Part shown: one piece after another, positions 23,386 through 35,587 of the stretch
How the letters are laid out: every line of letters begins with the position of its first letter
How positions within the stretch are numbered: the stretch's first letter is position 1
Source of the DNA: Triglochin maritima
Taxonomy: Eukaryota > Streptophyta > Magnoliopsida > Alismatales > Juncaginaceae
Assembly: GCA_963682175.1 (NCBI GenBank)
Contig: OY821787.1
Coordinates: 22,236,501 to 22,300,500, forward strand
Length of the DNA stretch: 64,000 nt
Direction: 5' to 3'
Notes under the pieces: generated by a model
The model's database searches: none
What the model was told of the DNA's origin: nothing
The model's input: the letters and a program-made list of their open reading frames with translations, nothing else
Translations under genes and position numbers: made by a program

Positions 23386-24597
23386 TCAAGCTCCTACAAG
23401 AGTAGATTTAGGTACCCAAACAACTTTGGGTCCTTGAGTGTTAGCTTTGGGAATCCACACCATTTTGGTTTTGGGAGCCCACACACTTGAGGAAGTAGAC
23501 TTGACAAATAAATGCTTGCCATTTAATGTAGTATGAGATACATGGTTTTTTAATTGAACATTGTATCCTAAACCATGTTTAGCTAAGGATTGTCTTTGAC
23601 TACCTAAAAGCATATCAAGCATTTTTGTTCCTTTAGTGAACATTTCTAGATCTTTTCTTAATTGCATATTTGAGACTTTAAGATCTACATGTTCATCAAC
23701 AATGGGTGTTTTACTTAGACTAGCAAGTGATGATTCATTTGATTCAAGTCTAGCAATCACCTCATTCTTTTCATTCATGATTAATTCAATTTGGCATTTG
23801 AGATCATTTATAGTTTTTCTAGCATTTTTGTTCTTTTCACAAATGATCTCATATTGTTTAACTAAATCATGAAATGCATTTTGAAGCTCATCATGTGTAT
23901 AATTTTCATTATTTGCACTAGAGTTTGAGCTATCACTATAATAAGACTTAGTTGAGCATGAATTACTAGAACAAGAGTTAGAATCTACCTCACTTTGATC
24001 TTCAATAGCCATGAAGCATGAGTGAGCCACTTCTCTTCTACTTTGCAAGGAAGAAGACGATGATGATGGTGATGAAGAATCATCCCATGTAGCCTTGTGT
24101 GCTTCCTCCTTCCTTTCTCTTCTCTTGCTCTTCTCCTTTTCTTTTCTCCTCTCCCTTCTCTCCTTTTTCTTCTCCCCTTCTCTTCTCTCATTTTCACTCT
24201 CCTCCCTCTCTTTTTCTTTTTCTCTTTTCTCACTTCTTCTACCTCTTCTTTCATTCTTTTCTCCTTTATCCCTCTTGAGGTATTTGAAGAAGTCTTGGGC
24301 AAGGACCTCAATGTCCTCTTCTTCCACCCTCCTTGGCTCATCAAAATTTGCATGTAATGCCACCACGGAGTTTTTCTTTGATGCTTCCTTCTCTCTTCGA
24401 TGACTCAAATGGAGCTCATAGGCCATGAGATTTCCAATGAGTTCCTCCATCTTCAATTTTGAAAGATCGTGCGATTCTTCTATTGCCACGACCTTGTCTT
24501 CCCAATCGTTGCTCAATGACCGGAGGAATTTTCGAGTCATCTCTCCTTCATTTATCCACAAAATGTAAGATGTGTGGGTTATGGGTCCACTAATCAC
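23386..24597 (-). pseudogene. gag of array unit 3 (N-terminally truncated)
   Basis: 403-codon frame identical in residues to unit 2. Same domain order and same truncation at the LTR D junction. The first gag-like ATG is at 24538-24540. Confidence 0.85.
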
Positions 24598-26073
24598 TTT
24601 TAATCTAATCCCTAATTTTCTACTTGATTAAGCAAACAAATGCGCAGCGGAATAAACAAACAAGTAGAGAAAGAAAGACAATGCAAACCACAAAAGACGC
24701 GTCGGTTTTTATAGAGGTTCGGCACCCCACCCGGGTCCTAGTCCTCTCTTGTAAGCTCCGCTCGACTCCGCGAGCTCCGCTTACGTCTTCACTAACCACT
24801 CCCCATTCCGGGCCGGGAGAGAACGCCTTTACACCACAAGCAACGCGAACAACCCTCGCTTGCTTGAATTCTTCCTCTCACAATCTGAGAGGGACACTTC
24901 GGGCTTTCACCGAAGTCCTTGCTTCTTTTGACAACACTTGTAACTGAGTGGGATTCACTCTCTAATTGAGCACACTTTGAGTAGGATGAGTATATGATCA
25001 AATGTGTGAAGTTTAGGCTTAAAGAGTGTAGAATTGGGAGCTTTGGGGATTGAGGTTTCTCTCTAATGTATTGGGACAATTGGAGTTGGAGAGTTGTGTT
25101 AACAACAAGTCTTGAACCTCTATTTATAAGCTCCTAAGGTATTCTAGCCGTTGGGGATAGATTTGATTTGGTTTTGTGCAAGATACACAAAGCAGAAAAT
25201 CGGGCTGCAAATCTGTCCAGAACCAGTCGACCGAAACAAGTAAACCGGTCGACCGTTAACTTGATTTCAAAGAGAACGGTCGAACAAAAGAATATTTGGT
25301 CGGACAAACGAGCTAGAACTTAACTCTACTTAAGTGAATCGGTCGAACCAAAGTATGGGGCGGTCGACTGATAAGGGGATTCGGTTGAGACAAAGGTCAA
25401 TCGGTCGAACGAGAAATGTGTCAACCGATAGCAGGGAATTTGGTTTCTGAAAATATGTTCAACCGGTCGACCGAAACAAGGTCTTCGTTCGACCGGCTAC
25501 CGAATGTATTTTGGGGTTAAGTTTTGTTTTATACGAATACGACCGTTATAGGAATACGACAAGAAAAACGGTCATATTAAAATCCGGGATCGGTCGACCG
25601 AAAAGGTAGAACCGGTCGACCGGTAGAGTTCGGTAAAATCACTGTGGAGAGTCTGTTATAAACCGGTCGAACTGAGAACTGGTTCGGTCGACCGGTTCAC
25701 ACAGGAAATCTGGGTTTAAGTTTATAAGTGATTTCCGACTAAGGTTTGGGTGATCTAATGAAGTCCAAATAAAGTGAAATTTCGTGTGTGACTTCTATAG
25801 GGAACCTATTGTGTATGTGATTGGTTTTTAACTCTTGTATGCTCAATTTACACATGTTCCTAAGACTCAAAATAAAATCAAGATTACAAGTCTTCATTTA
25901 GCTTTATTACAAATCTTGACTTGATTTCCTTCCTTCCATGAGTCTTGATCACCTGTAGAGGTTAGCACAATACAATATACATGCAATGCAATATGTGTGC
26001 TACTCTACATCATCATAATTAAGATTAGGTTAATTAAATCATCAAAACATAGATTAAGGCCAAAAAGCCAACA
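24571..26073 (-). mobile_element. array LTR D (most diverged)
   Basis: The last LTR ends AAAAAGCCAACA at 26073, followed by the AAAAC duplication. I count about eleven base differences from LTR C, several within the palindromes (for example AACCAGTCGACC for AACCGGTCGACC near 25224, TCGACTGAT near 25366, GTCAACCGA near 25421). Confidence 0.88.
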
Positions 26074-26078
26074 AAAAC
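26074..26078. repeat. target site duplication AAAAC (right)
   Basis: AAAAC directly after the last LTR base, matching 14599-14603. Confidence 0.85.
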
Positions 26079-26793
26079 AACACAAAACCATAATGGAAAA
26101 TTCTGAAAACGTGATTAGGCAACATGAAGAAAATTGCATCAAATAGAAAACATCAAAGTAAAGAACAAGGATTCAACTAACTTGAAATGAACAGATTACA
26201 AGGCTTCCTCTTCTCCTCCCTTTACACTTATGAGCAAAATAAACATAACTGATGGAGGAAGCAAGAAGAAGAGGAGAGGAGGGATTACAATGGTATTTAT
26301 AGAGTAATATATGGTTAGGATTAATCTGGGTGTGATCGGCCGACTCTAAATCAAATCTAATGGTCTTGGGATGCTCTAACACGATAACTTGGCCCGCGGC
26401 CAAAAATTGAGACCCAATGGACCAGGTTCAAATTTCTTTGATTGACACATGGGTTGAATCTCTGGTCCACTGTCTCAAACCGATTTGGATTTAATTGATG
26501 AAACACTGATCTGGTTCAAGTCACCTGTCATAATATTTTGCACTTCACAATTAGGTCTGTTTGGGTTTTCAGGTTGTTCCTTCCTGATATGCGATCCAGT
26601 CCTTGAGCATTACAAATAGGTCCAAAAGTCTTCAATGCAGTCCATTCTTGTTCCATTCAGGTCCTTTTTGCTCAATTTTCTTTTCCTTATTGGCTAACAC
26701 CATAAGCACTACTAAAAACACTCGAGTAGCATAATTTTTAAGTAAAATAAAGGATATATAGTATGAATACGATTTATGATATGCTACTATTCA
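26079..26793 (-). mobile_element. Athila-type LTR, proximal half (split by array)
   Basis: On the minus strand it starts TGAATAGTAGCATATC immediately after the polypurine tract at 26794. It matches the U3 of the LTRs at 5565 and 45061 and carries TATAAATA near 26293-26300. The array insertion at 26078 interrupts it, and it resumes at 14603. Confidence 0.78.
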
Positions 26794-27268
26794 AATACCC
26801 CCACACCTACATTTTCGTAGTCCCAAGCAAAACAAAGGAAGAGAAAAATGATTGAAAGGAAAACATACGAAAAACTGGGAAAGCCTAACTCATTTTCGTA
26901 GGAATCACGGTTGCACTTAGTACATGTGACAAGTCGTAAACCTCCGTGTCTCCAATGATGAGTGGTGTCTCCTGGGGATTTTCAGCTGATATACGCACAA
27001 ATCTGAACAATGATGCATTACTCAGCTTAGCAACATGACCCGATGTGCCTATTTGTGTCGATCATTGGAGACGGTTATCCAACGAGCCAACTCTATATAT
27101 GTATCCAGTCCACACACCTAGCCTAGCAAACCATTCATGAGATTTAGTTAAGGACTTAAGTGAAGGACATGGGAAACCTTAACATCCTCAAGTGATACAA
27201 AGTGTAAAGTCCATTATGGTTCTTATTTGTATTACCATCTTTTCTTTTCTTTTCATTTCATCATTTTG
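26794..27268 (-). mobile_element. Athila polypurine tract and end of 3' region
   Basis: The polypurine tract GGTGTGGGGGTATTTG (minus) lies at 26794-26809. Beyond it is 3' non-coding sequence homologous to 11000-11395 and to 5190-5550 on the other strand. A LINE is inserted at 27269. Confidence 0.75.
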
Positions 27269-29906
27269 TTTTTTTTACACGAAAAAGGGAGGTTGCCCTC
27301 CAAATTTTATAGATTTTGTAAAGATAAGTACATACACTGTAAAATATACATACATCAAAAGGAAGAACAACTAACTAAGACGTAAATAAGAAAGACATAG
27401 AAAGAAACAAATGACATAACAGCCACGCTAGTGCAGCCCAAATGCCGGCTTTAGAGTAATGATCCCTAAGTACACTCCTGATTACCACTCTACGACCTTA
27501 ATCAGAGCATTTACCGAGCACTCGTCCCACTAGTACATCAACAGGCATCTATCGAGGTATACACTACAACAAAAGACTCTCAAAAGTGCAAAACTGGAGG
27601 TCCTCGGTAGAAGTGAATGGCCTAACCAGGGATCTTCAAAGCAGCACACCGACTCCCCGGTTCCAATCTGATAGTGAAAGTTCTTAAGTCCAACTACACG
27701 AAACCAAAGAATGCCTCGCCAAGCCCATGAGCAACATGTCAGCGTACGAGCTATCAAAATACTTTTGCCTCGTAGGTACTTACTCCTCATCCACATGTCC
27801 CACAAAGAATCATCATCCAAGATTAATTTCTAGAAGAGGCGCAATATCCCGACACCATTCGACCAGATGAGGCTGCAGATACCTAGACCACCGACTTCAC
27901 GAAGAGAGCAACAAACTTGCACGACACCATAACTACAGACTTTGCCTTGCCATGACCCCAAATGAAATGGTGCATAATACCCTCACTCTCATGGAGGAAC
28001 TTGCATGGGAGCAGGAAGGAAAAACTCCAATAAATACTAATTGATGCATGAACCGAGCGCACAAGCTCCACCGGACCTGCCATGGAGAGTAAGGCCTTCT
28101 TCCACGTACCCAGGTGCCTTCGATCCTTCGCAATCAGTTCTTCCCAAACCTGCTTTGAAATACGTTAAGAGAAGAGTGGAAGCGCGAAATAGGTCACAGG
28201 GAGTTCCGCTTCGTGAATACAAAGATGAGCGACTATCCAAGCTTTCGTGCGAACCATACCACCAAAAAATATTTGACTTTTAGCATGATTCAAGTGCAGA
28301 CCGGACTGCTACGCAAAGCTAGCCATAATTTGCTAGACAACCTCCACATTCCGCTTAGTAGCCTTCACAAAGACCATCACATCATCAGCAAATAGAAGGT
28401 GTGACACCTCCTCCTGCCCCCATGAAAATAGGTTCAAGTGTGCCATCCTGGACAACTTTGCAAAAAGAAGCACTCAGGATTTCCATGCAGAGAGCAAAGA
28501 GGTATGGTGTGATCAGATCCCCCTCCCTTAGCCCATTGCTTGCCCAAAACGACTCTGAGAACAATCCATTAAGAGAGACTATGAAGGAGGTGCGGATGCA
28601 CATTCCGATCCACTTGTACCATGTGTTCGAGAAGACAAAATGTCCTAGGAAATCGAGTCATACGCCTTCCGGAGATCGAGCTTCATGCACATACGACCCT
28701 CCCCTTTCCCGAGATGCATGCGGTGACACAACTCATGCACGAGCAATATGTTCTATGAGATATGGTGTTCCAGAATAAATTCACTTTGTGAAGGTCCCAT
28801 AAGGTGTCCAAGCACCTTCTTTAATATGTTGTCAAGAATCATCATGATAAAACGATATATAAGATTGCAAAGTGAGGTGGGCCGATATTCATTTGCGGAT
28901 TGGGGTTGCTACTTCTTCGCTATAAGTGTAATACTCGTCTTCTTAAATTTCTTGTGCATGCCCTTGCTAGCCATAAATGCACGAACAACAAAAAGACATC
29001 CAGTTTGATGACTCCCCATGCTGATCGGAAGAACATGGTGTTGACACAAGCAAGACCCGGCACCTTATCCTCATTCGTATGGAAGACCACGTGCTCAAGC
29101 TCCTCCATGGTGGCCGGGACGTCCAACATAGCACGCTCAACCTCGGTAAGCCTCGAGAGCAAGAGATGAGGATCAAGTGGAAGAACCTGCACATTATTAC
29201 AGAAAAGCTTAGCATAATAGTGTTGGAAGCCGTCGCGAATGACATCATCCCCTTCAAGGCGCACACCCTCCACCTCCACTACGCGGATAGTGTTCATACC
29301 CCGTCATGCCTCTACAGAAGCATGGAAGACTGCCGTGTTAGAGTCCCCCTCAGTCAGCCACCGAACAAAAGATCATTGTCTGGTGAGAAATTCTGCAATG
29401 GTCAGCGCCTCTTCGAACTTTCACCGTGCTAACTGCGTTGCCTCATGGCGTGTAGAGTCATACATGCGGACATACTCCGCACATCTTGCTACTTCCAACT
29501 TAGTTCGAGCACGCGCGACAAAGGAATCAAAGGAACCAAAAGTGTATGACTCCAGGCAGTTAGAACTTCACGCGTACGATGCAGATGGTGCGCAAGACAA
29601 GCCATAGGGGATCCACCCACACGTAATTTCCACGAATCCTACACAACAGCCAAGAAGTGATCATGCTTTGACATGCATTAATGGATCTAAAGGGGGCTCG
29701 CCTTGGTCCCATCTTCGTCTCCTCTACTTTAACAACAAGTCCCTAGTAGTCGCTAAGTTTGCGTTCCACGAGGACACAACATGAGTCCAAAATTGTATGT
29801 AACCACGCCCAGAATTAAGGGCAAGATCAATCTGGGTGGCAATACGACCGTTGTGAGGAGTTCGTCCAAGTAAAAGCACCTCCCGAGGTTGGAACTTCCA
29901 AGATTA
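27269..29906 (-). mobile_element. 5'-truncated L1-type LINE inserted in Athila 3' region
   Basis: Minus-strand LINE with an A8 tail at 27269-27276. Broken ORF2 pieces in order: linker (WLTEGDSNTAVFH near 29330-29370), start of RT (ATMEELEHVVFHTNEDKVPG, 28920-29297), RT core (LREGDLITPYLFALCMEIL, 28385-28603), a readable HLLFADDVMVF catalytic motif near 28370-28402, a YWSFSFLLPCKF thumb-type segment (27883-28083), and a C-terminal SKYLRGKSI...IGTGESVCCFEDPW segment (27530-27820). ORF1, most of the endonuclease and the terminal zinc finger are absent. About 130 bp of Athila sequence at the insertion point is missing compared with 11450-11580. Many frameshifts; dead. Confidence 0.85.
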
Positions 29907-30335
29907 TCGGTCGGTGCATCCCAAATCAGATGACGCGAAAGCACCATGAACTAAGTCCCCTCGGACCTAATTTCCCAAGTGATAAGAGCTGTGCGAGAAG
30001 AGAGAACGCCCTACTAACTTATTTCTTATCTACATATGTACAAAACCCCCTACACTTAACATTTCACAACAGGAGTTTAAAGGTCCCTTTACTATACATC
30101 CTTTTACTAACATATACAAATTATTTTACTCATTAGGTTCATGGTGAAGTTCTTGGTTTATTTGAATAAAATCCTATGATTACTCTCCTCCCAAGGGATA
30201 ATCAGGGTGCATCCTTACAGTTAGATAAGTCCAAAGGCCGTTGTACTAGATATCCTAATGCATCACGTTCAAGTCAATTTTGGGACTTTCCTTTTATTTT
30301 GCCTCTTAATGGTTTTGCACATGCTAAACACATGC
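29907..30335 (-). mobile_element. Athila 3' region, middle segment
   Basis: Continues the 3' non-coding region across the LINE (CGGTCGGTGCATCCC at 29908 matches 11570-11585). It ends at 30335 in CATGC, where an LTR-like element is inserted. Sequence resumes at 33896. Confidence 0.75.
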
Positions 30336-31824
30336 TGTAATGCCTCTAATCCGCACTCGGGACACAACAGTCAATTCAAATTAAAACCAAGCAAAAAGGG
30401 ACATTAACTAAAATAGTCAAGTCGAAACATCAATCAAAATATAACAAGGTGGCAATGTCGTAGTACAATGTGGAAGGGAAATACGAGAACTCTGAATTCC
30501 TACCACATGACTACTAACAAGAATGGGTAAATACATGACAACCGAGCTCAACAGATCCAGTCCACGCGTCCAAATCCCAAGTCACCTTCAGCCGCCTACC
30601 ATGTCCCACCTGCACATGTGCAATTCACGCCTGAGTCTCAAATCAAGACTCAGTACACCACCCCAACCCAACACCATACAAGATCTAGCCGTCCATGATG
30701 GCTCACACTGGGCTTGTGTCCCAAGCCGACCACTCGTGCAGCGAAGTCGAGCGTACACCTCGACGCCACCACGCATCCAATCCACGAGGCAACATTCAAA
30801 CTTTTCTCACGAAAGAATTGTCACACGTGCCCAACCAGGCCGAGTGTGCACCCTCGACAATACCATGCATCCGGCCCACAATTCAACGCCCTACTCCAAC
30901 CACGCACCCGAGCCCTTGAGAAACGCTCCATAATGGCCACCCGTCACAATGCTGGTGAGCTGACCAGTTCCATATCCAGCTTCGAAAGCCGACCACACGC
31001 CCAAGCCCATGAGAAACGCTCGCTATCGGTCACTCGTCACAACATGGGTGGACCCTACAAAACAACAAGAACACACGGAAGACACGACTCCGAGAATCCA
31101 ACCACAACGCCCGAGCCTTCGAGCCCAGCTCCAGCGGTCACTCATAACAACACTGGGAAACCCTCCAGACCGCCCCAACAAGGGAAACACCCTAACATCT
31201 AGTCATACGTGCCTCACACGCCAAGCCCACTGCTCGACCACATGCCTGAGTCCGTGAGCAATGCTCGAACGACCACTCGCAACAATGTGGTGAACGATCA
31301 GTTCCACGAACCTCTCAACCCAAATGTTAGGCAAGGGTAAATGCAATTTACCCAAAACTTATAGGTCACACTACCTCAACAAAACATAACATAAGCCCCG
31401 CTAAAGCATCAACAATTTATAGAGTAATAAACATAAAGCCAATGGGAATTTGTAAATTACCCATTAATGAAATTACCACAATATCTGAAAAGTACAGAGC
31501 AAAAGAGAAATTTCCCCCTAAATAATTAATTCTTTTCATCCAAATCAGCAAAGTCAAGGATTATTCATGCAATTGCTCCAATTATTAATCATTTAATTCA
31601 ATTACAATAAAATCCATGATTTTAAGGAAATTAAACCAGTTATTCTTTATTTAATAAAATACCCAACAATCCTTGAAAAACATGCAATTAACCCAAAATC
31701 AAATCCAAATATCATCTTTGACCACAAACACACATGTATCATTAATTAATCCATAATATTAACAACATACCAAAGGAGCATATTAACAAACACCTATGGT
31801 GCATCAAAATGTCGAACTTGAATG

Positions 31825-33185
31825 TGATTGAACGTTTTATATTAAACCGCAAGTGCACGGTCGTGTTGAAGCGGTGACAAATACGTCCTCAGGGAGGTGA
31901 GCAGCCTTTTGTTTATCAGAAATCAAGTGGCACAAAAAGGGGGAGGAAAGTTGTTTATGCTACTCTACGCTACACTACACTACACTAAGAAGTACGAAAT
32001 GTGAAAGAAAGAAACAAACGATGAAATACCAACTAAACTAAGAATGAAATGCTGGAATTAAGGAATGGGAAAACCCCTAAGGGGTGGAGTGAGTGAACAC
32101 ATGCAAAGAGGTGGGTGTTGAACACATTCTTTAAGCACAAATGAAGGTGGTGTTATCATGCATAGGAAGTGTCTAAATGTTATGGCAAAACCTATCAATC
32201 TATTCACCAACCTAGTTGATTAACATTTACATATACAAGTTATTTATTTCAGAACCTAAACAACCATGAGAGGTGTCTAATCATTTTGGCAAAACTCATC
32301 AAGTTATAAATTCTATCCTAAAAAAGCAAGCATACATTCATGTTTTATCAACACATTAGAAAAAAACATTCATTCCATTCTCTAATGCATGTACGAACGT
32401 CTACTCACTACACATTACACTAATTATTGAACTAAGAAAGGAAAGCATATTAACTAAGCTAGATTTAATAAAAGACAATTAAACTAAAGCATGCACAAAC
32501 AATAAAAGATGAACAAAACAAAGAAAACTTTATTGATAAAATGACTCACATTTCAAGTAGCATCCTCCTACTTTAGTGTGTGCTTCAAGGCCTCACTTCT
32601 AGTAGGAAGAATAGCCACTTAAAAAATGGAGTGATTACAATAGAAGGTGAAGAATTCTATTTATAGCCATAGAAAAAGGTAATCCGGGACAATCCCCCGA
32701 TGTGGGACTAAACAGATACCAGAAATGGATTAAATACACACTAATACGCAACCCATCAAAGCATAGCGGATTTGGGACAAAACATACCGCCAATTAGCGG
32801 TCTTGGACCGCCAAATTGCGGTCTATATTGTGTGGAATTGCGGTCTTCTGGGCTTTTCGGGATGTCTTCGGTGATCTTTGATGCATCTACTTTGCTTGTT
32901 GGAGCTCCGACCCGAATAGAATTACCAAAATACTCCCCATGATGGTGTGGAGTATTTTATTTTGCTCTTTGGTCCTTCGGTCTTACGTTCAGGTCCTTCT
33001 CCCTTGCATCTTAGCCCCCAGGTCTTACAATTCAGTCCTATTTCCCTGCTTTTGGGTTCTTTTATGCTTCATCTCTTCAAACATATTTATTCTTGAAAAC
33101 TAAACATAAAACTCGTTACATAGCATTGTTAAGGTGAAAATAATGGATATAAGATACAAATATAAGTGTGAAATGATGTCAATCA
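31825..33185 (-). mobile_element. solo Athila-type LTR
   Basis: 1361 bp. On the plus strand it runs TGATTGAACG...GTCAATCA (inverted termini) and is flanked by GAATG at 31820-31824 and 33186-33190. No internal region adjoins it, so it is a solo LTR left by LTR-LTR recombination. It is similar to the LTR at 9470-10968. The minus-strand TATA box TATAAATA is at 32658-32665. Confidence 0.87.
32787..32852 (-). promoter_or_regulatory. GCGGTC/GACCGC inverted repeats in solo LTR U3
   Basis: About 120 to 190 bp upstream of the TATA box (element sense). CCGCCAATTAGCGG is followed by GCGGTCTTGGACCGC, then two more GCGGTCT copies. An analogous GGCGGCTTTAGACCGCC lies at 62410-62426 in another gypsy LTR. 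The role is unknown. Confidence 0.5.
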
Positions 33186-33895
33186 GAATGTCAATCTCAT
33201 ACTTTAATAACCCAACCCGTATTATCCCTAAGCGTGACATAATGTACAAAGTCAAGATATGCGTGGAACATGTGGTCAACCCAAACGATTAACAAGCAAC
33301 CATGACAAAACTCATTGGTCCATAACCACGATGGCATCAACATGTAGTTCAAGTATATATAATGTAGTTTGAATATTAAATAAACAACACAAGCAATTAA
33401 CATGCATTGGATGGAAGCAATTTATATTCCAACATTCATTCTCTAAGGGACATATCATCAAACATGTGGTGGGGCCCGATCAAATCGACCTTCTCAGCCC
33501 AACCAATGGTGGACTACCCCAGCTCAGTCACCGCAAGGCCACCCCAACTCAACCATTGTCGGACCACCTCAGCCCAGCCACTGCCGAGCCACCTCAGCCC
33601 CAACAAACCATCCAAACTCCATCCGAAATAAGTAATATCTGAAAACCTCCAAACCAACTCATCGAATTCAAATCTACCAGAGCAGGTGGCATACCTTAAC
33701 TCAATCTAGTCAAGAAGAACTCGTCGGAGCTCCTTGTCGTCGTCGCCTTTGGACTGCTTACCGGAGCTTGGAAGAGGTTGAAGGGACAGGAAAATGGGTG
33801 CGTTTGCGGTTGGATTGGATGAAGAAGAAGATAGGGGAAGAGTGAGTAAAAGGGAGATGAGGGTGAGGTTAGGGATTTAGAAGAGGGTTTTAACA

Positions 33896-34227
33896 CACGC
33901 ATACCCCAAACATTTTCTTTCGTAAACACATAAAGATTTTGAAATAAATAAAACATTTAAAGTGCAAGGCAAGTAGAAGAACGCAAGTCACCCAAGGATC
34001 ATCGCTAGCCTATATATCGATATTAATTGTAGCACACTAACATAACCCTAACAATACAAACAAAAGAAAATGTTAAAAAGATACGACTCCACATATCTAC
34101 AAAGCCCCCCCCCCCCACACTTACATAATGCATTGTCCTCAATGTATGAAAGCATGATAGTACATGCATTTTTGCAAGAAAAAGTTATGATCTCACCAAA
34201 CTTTGAAGCGCAAGGAAATTTTCGTGG
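33896..34227 (-). mobile_element. Athila 3' region, start, with internal purine tract
   Basis: Follows integrase. It contains a run of twelve C at 34105-34116 (on the element strand, GTGTG then twelve G), matching the position of GGTTTGGGGGTG in the plus-strand copy near 40790. Such a tract just after pol is common in Athila/Tat elements and may act as a second polypurine primer. Confidence 0.65.
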
Positions 34228-35587
34228 TCATGTTGATGGACACAAACCCGAATACCCCTCAAAACCTATCATATACTTAAGAAGGGAGACAAATACGTGA
34301 AACAAAATGAGACCCAAATACACCAGGGTTGGAGCCCCCAACAATCTATGCTCACTCTTGCAATTTTTATTTCTTTTAAAAGAAGATGTACAAACATGAC
34401 ATCTCAACCATTCATATGGTTGAGTGCAAGGGAGGTCCACGAAGGAACATGACCTCCTCGACTTCAGCTGGTGCCCCTCCAAGTAAGGTATGAGGCGTAG
34501 TCCATTAACTTTGAACACGTTCTCATTCCCTGGGTTCAAGATTTCAACCGCTCCATGAGGGAATACAGTTTGCACAATAAACGGGCCAAACCGGCAACTA
34601 CAGAGCTTAGCCACAAACAGATGAAGCTGGAAGTTGTAGAGCAACACCTTCTGCCCAGCCGTAAACATTTATCACATAATCAAGCGATCGTGAACCATTT
34701 TGGCTTGGGTCTGATGAATTTTGGCCTTTTCATAGGCATCATTGTGCATCTCTTCCAATTCCACGATGTCAAGTTTACGTTGCACGCTTGCTTTATCAAG
34801 ATCCATATTCGGGTGCTTGATCTCCCAGAAAGCACGATGCTCGGTCTTGACGGGTAGGCGGAAAGCCTTCTCGTACGCTACTCAATTCTGGGACATACCC
34901 AAATTGGTCTTATACGCGGTGCGGAAAGCCCACAACGTGTTATTCAGCTTAGTCGACCAATCCTTCCACGAGGAATTAACCATCTTTTCTAGGATTTGCT
35001 TCAGTTGACGGTTAGAAACTTCAACGAACCCACTAGTTTGCTGATGATATGGGGTTGCAAGCTTGTGGGTGATCGAATACTTCCTCATAAGCGCTTCTAA
35101 AGAGTGATTGCATAAGTGCGTACACCTTTTGTTGATTATGGTACGAGGCATACCAAATCGTGCAAAAATGTCCTTTAAGAATTTGGTGACCACCTTGTTG
35201 TAAGTGGTCTTTGTTGGGAAAACCTCTACCCATTTTGACCCATAGTCATCGACCACCAGAATGTAAACATTCCCGAACGAATTCGGGAAGTGACCTATAA
35301 AGTCTATGCCCCACACATCGAAGATGTCGACAACAATGATATTTTGCAAGTGCATCACATCTCAACGACTTATTTTGCCAAGGCCCTTTTTATTAGAGCA
35401 ACTTGGTGGCAGTTTTCCTTTCTCCAAAGTGGCCTCTACATGCCTCAGAATGGCAAAATTGGTGCACACTTTGGAACTCGTTATTTTGGATGCAGCACTT
35501 GAAAAAATTGCTTAGAAAAATATTTGAATAGATAGGCGTCGTCCCAGTGAAAGAATCTAACACAAGATGAAACTTTGGTTTGGTCAT
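34228..35587 (-). pseudogene. Athila integrase
   Basis: Integrase inserts retrotransposon DNA into the genome. On the minus strand, the zinc-binding start is visible (CHSEACRGHFGERKTATKLL, 35393-35587). The DDE core follows (34882-35358: [72 protein letters not shown]). The C-terminal region (34228-34668) has [17 protein letters not shown]. The second catalytic Asp position reads IINKRCTHL where family members have ISDGGSHF, so that Asp is lost. The three pieces are in different frames. The lineage call follows from the close match of these motifs to plant Athila elements. Inactive. Confidence 0.87.

Larger units (their letters stand above)
14604..26073 (-). mobile_element. tandem array of gag-only copia element: 4 LTRs, 3 internals
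   Basis: LTRs at 14604-16114, 17931-19433, 21251-22753 and 24571-26073 alternate with three internal regions of about 1.8 kb. The period is 3320 bp (3319 for the first unit, which lacks one C near 16400). The whole array is flanked by AAAAC duplications. Each internal region lacks primer site and gag N-terminus relative to the complete element at 55831-61164, with an identical breakpoint at about 17914-17930, 21234-21250 and 24554-24570. Unequal recombination between LTRs after one insertion, with the deletion present before or during expansion, explains this best. Units differ by only scattered bases. Confidence 0.9.
30336..33895. mobile_element. LTR-like insertion TGTAATGCC...TTTTAACA with nested solo LTR
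   Basis: Boundaries come from comparison with uninterrupted Athila copies. The flanking five bases are CATGC (30331-30335) and CACGC (33896-33900); the native site is CACGC, so the duplication differs by one C-to-T. The ends are TGT...ACA. Net length without the nested LTR is about 2.2 kb. No coding domain recognised. Read on the minus strand, the first part is CT-rich and leader-like, and the end ...GGCATTACA resembles Tekay/Del-type chromovirus LTR ends. A solo LTR of that lineage is my best guess; the class is not proven. Confidence 0.6.

Noticed and set aside
30523..31257. Overlapping Pro/Ser/His-rich plus-strand frames in the 30336-33895 insertion
   Set aside because: Three overlapping frames of similar length with no domain; consistent with a GC-rich LTR-like sequence lacking stops.
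33696..33895. CT-rich minus-strand leader with a plausible splice donor, like the 5' end of a host gene
   Set aside because: It sits at the edge of an element bounded by a target duplication and no downstream exon with coding similarity was found; more likely an LTR promoter-leader region.
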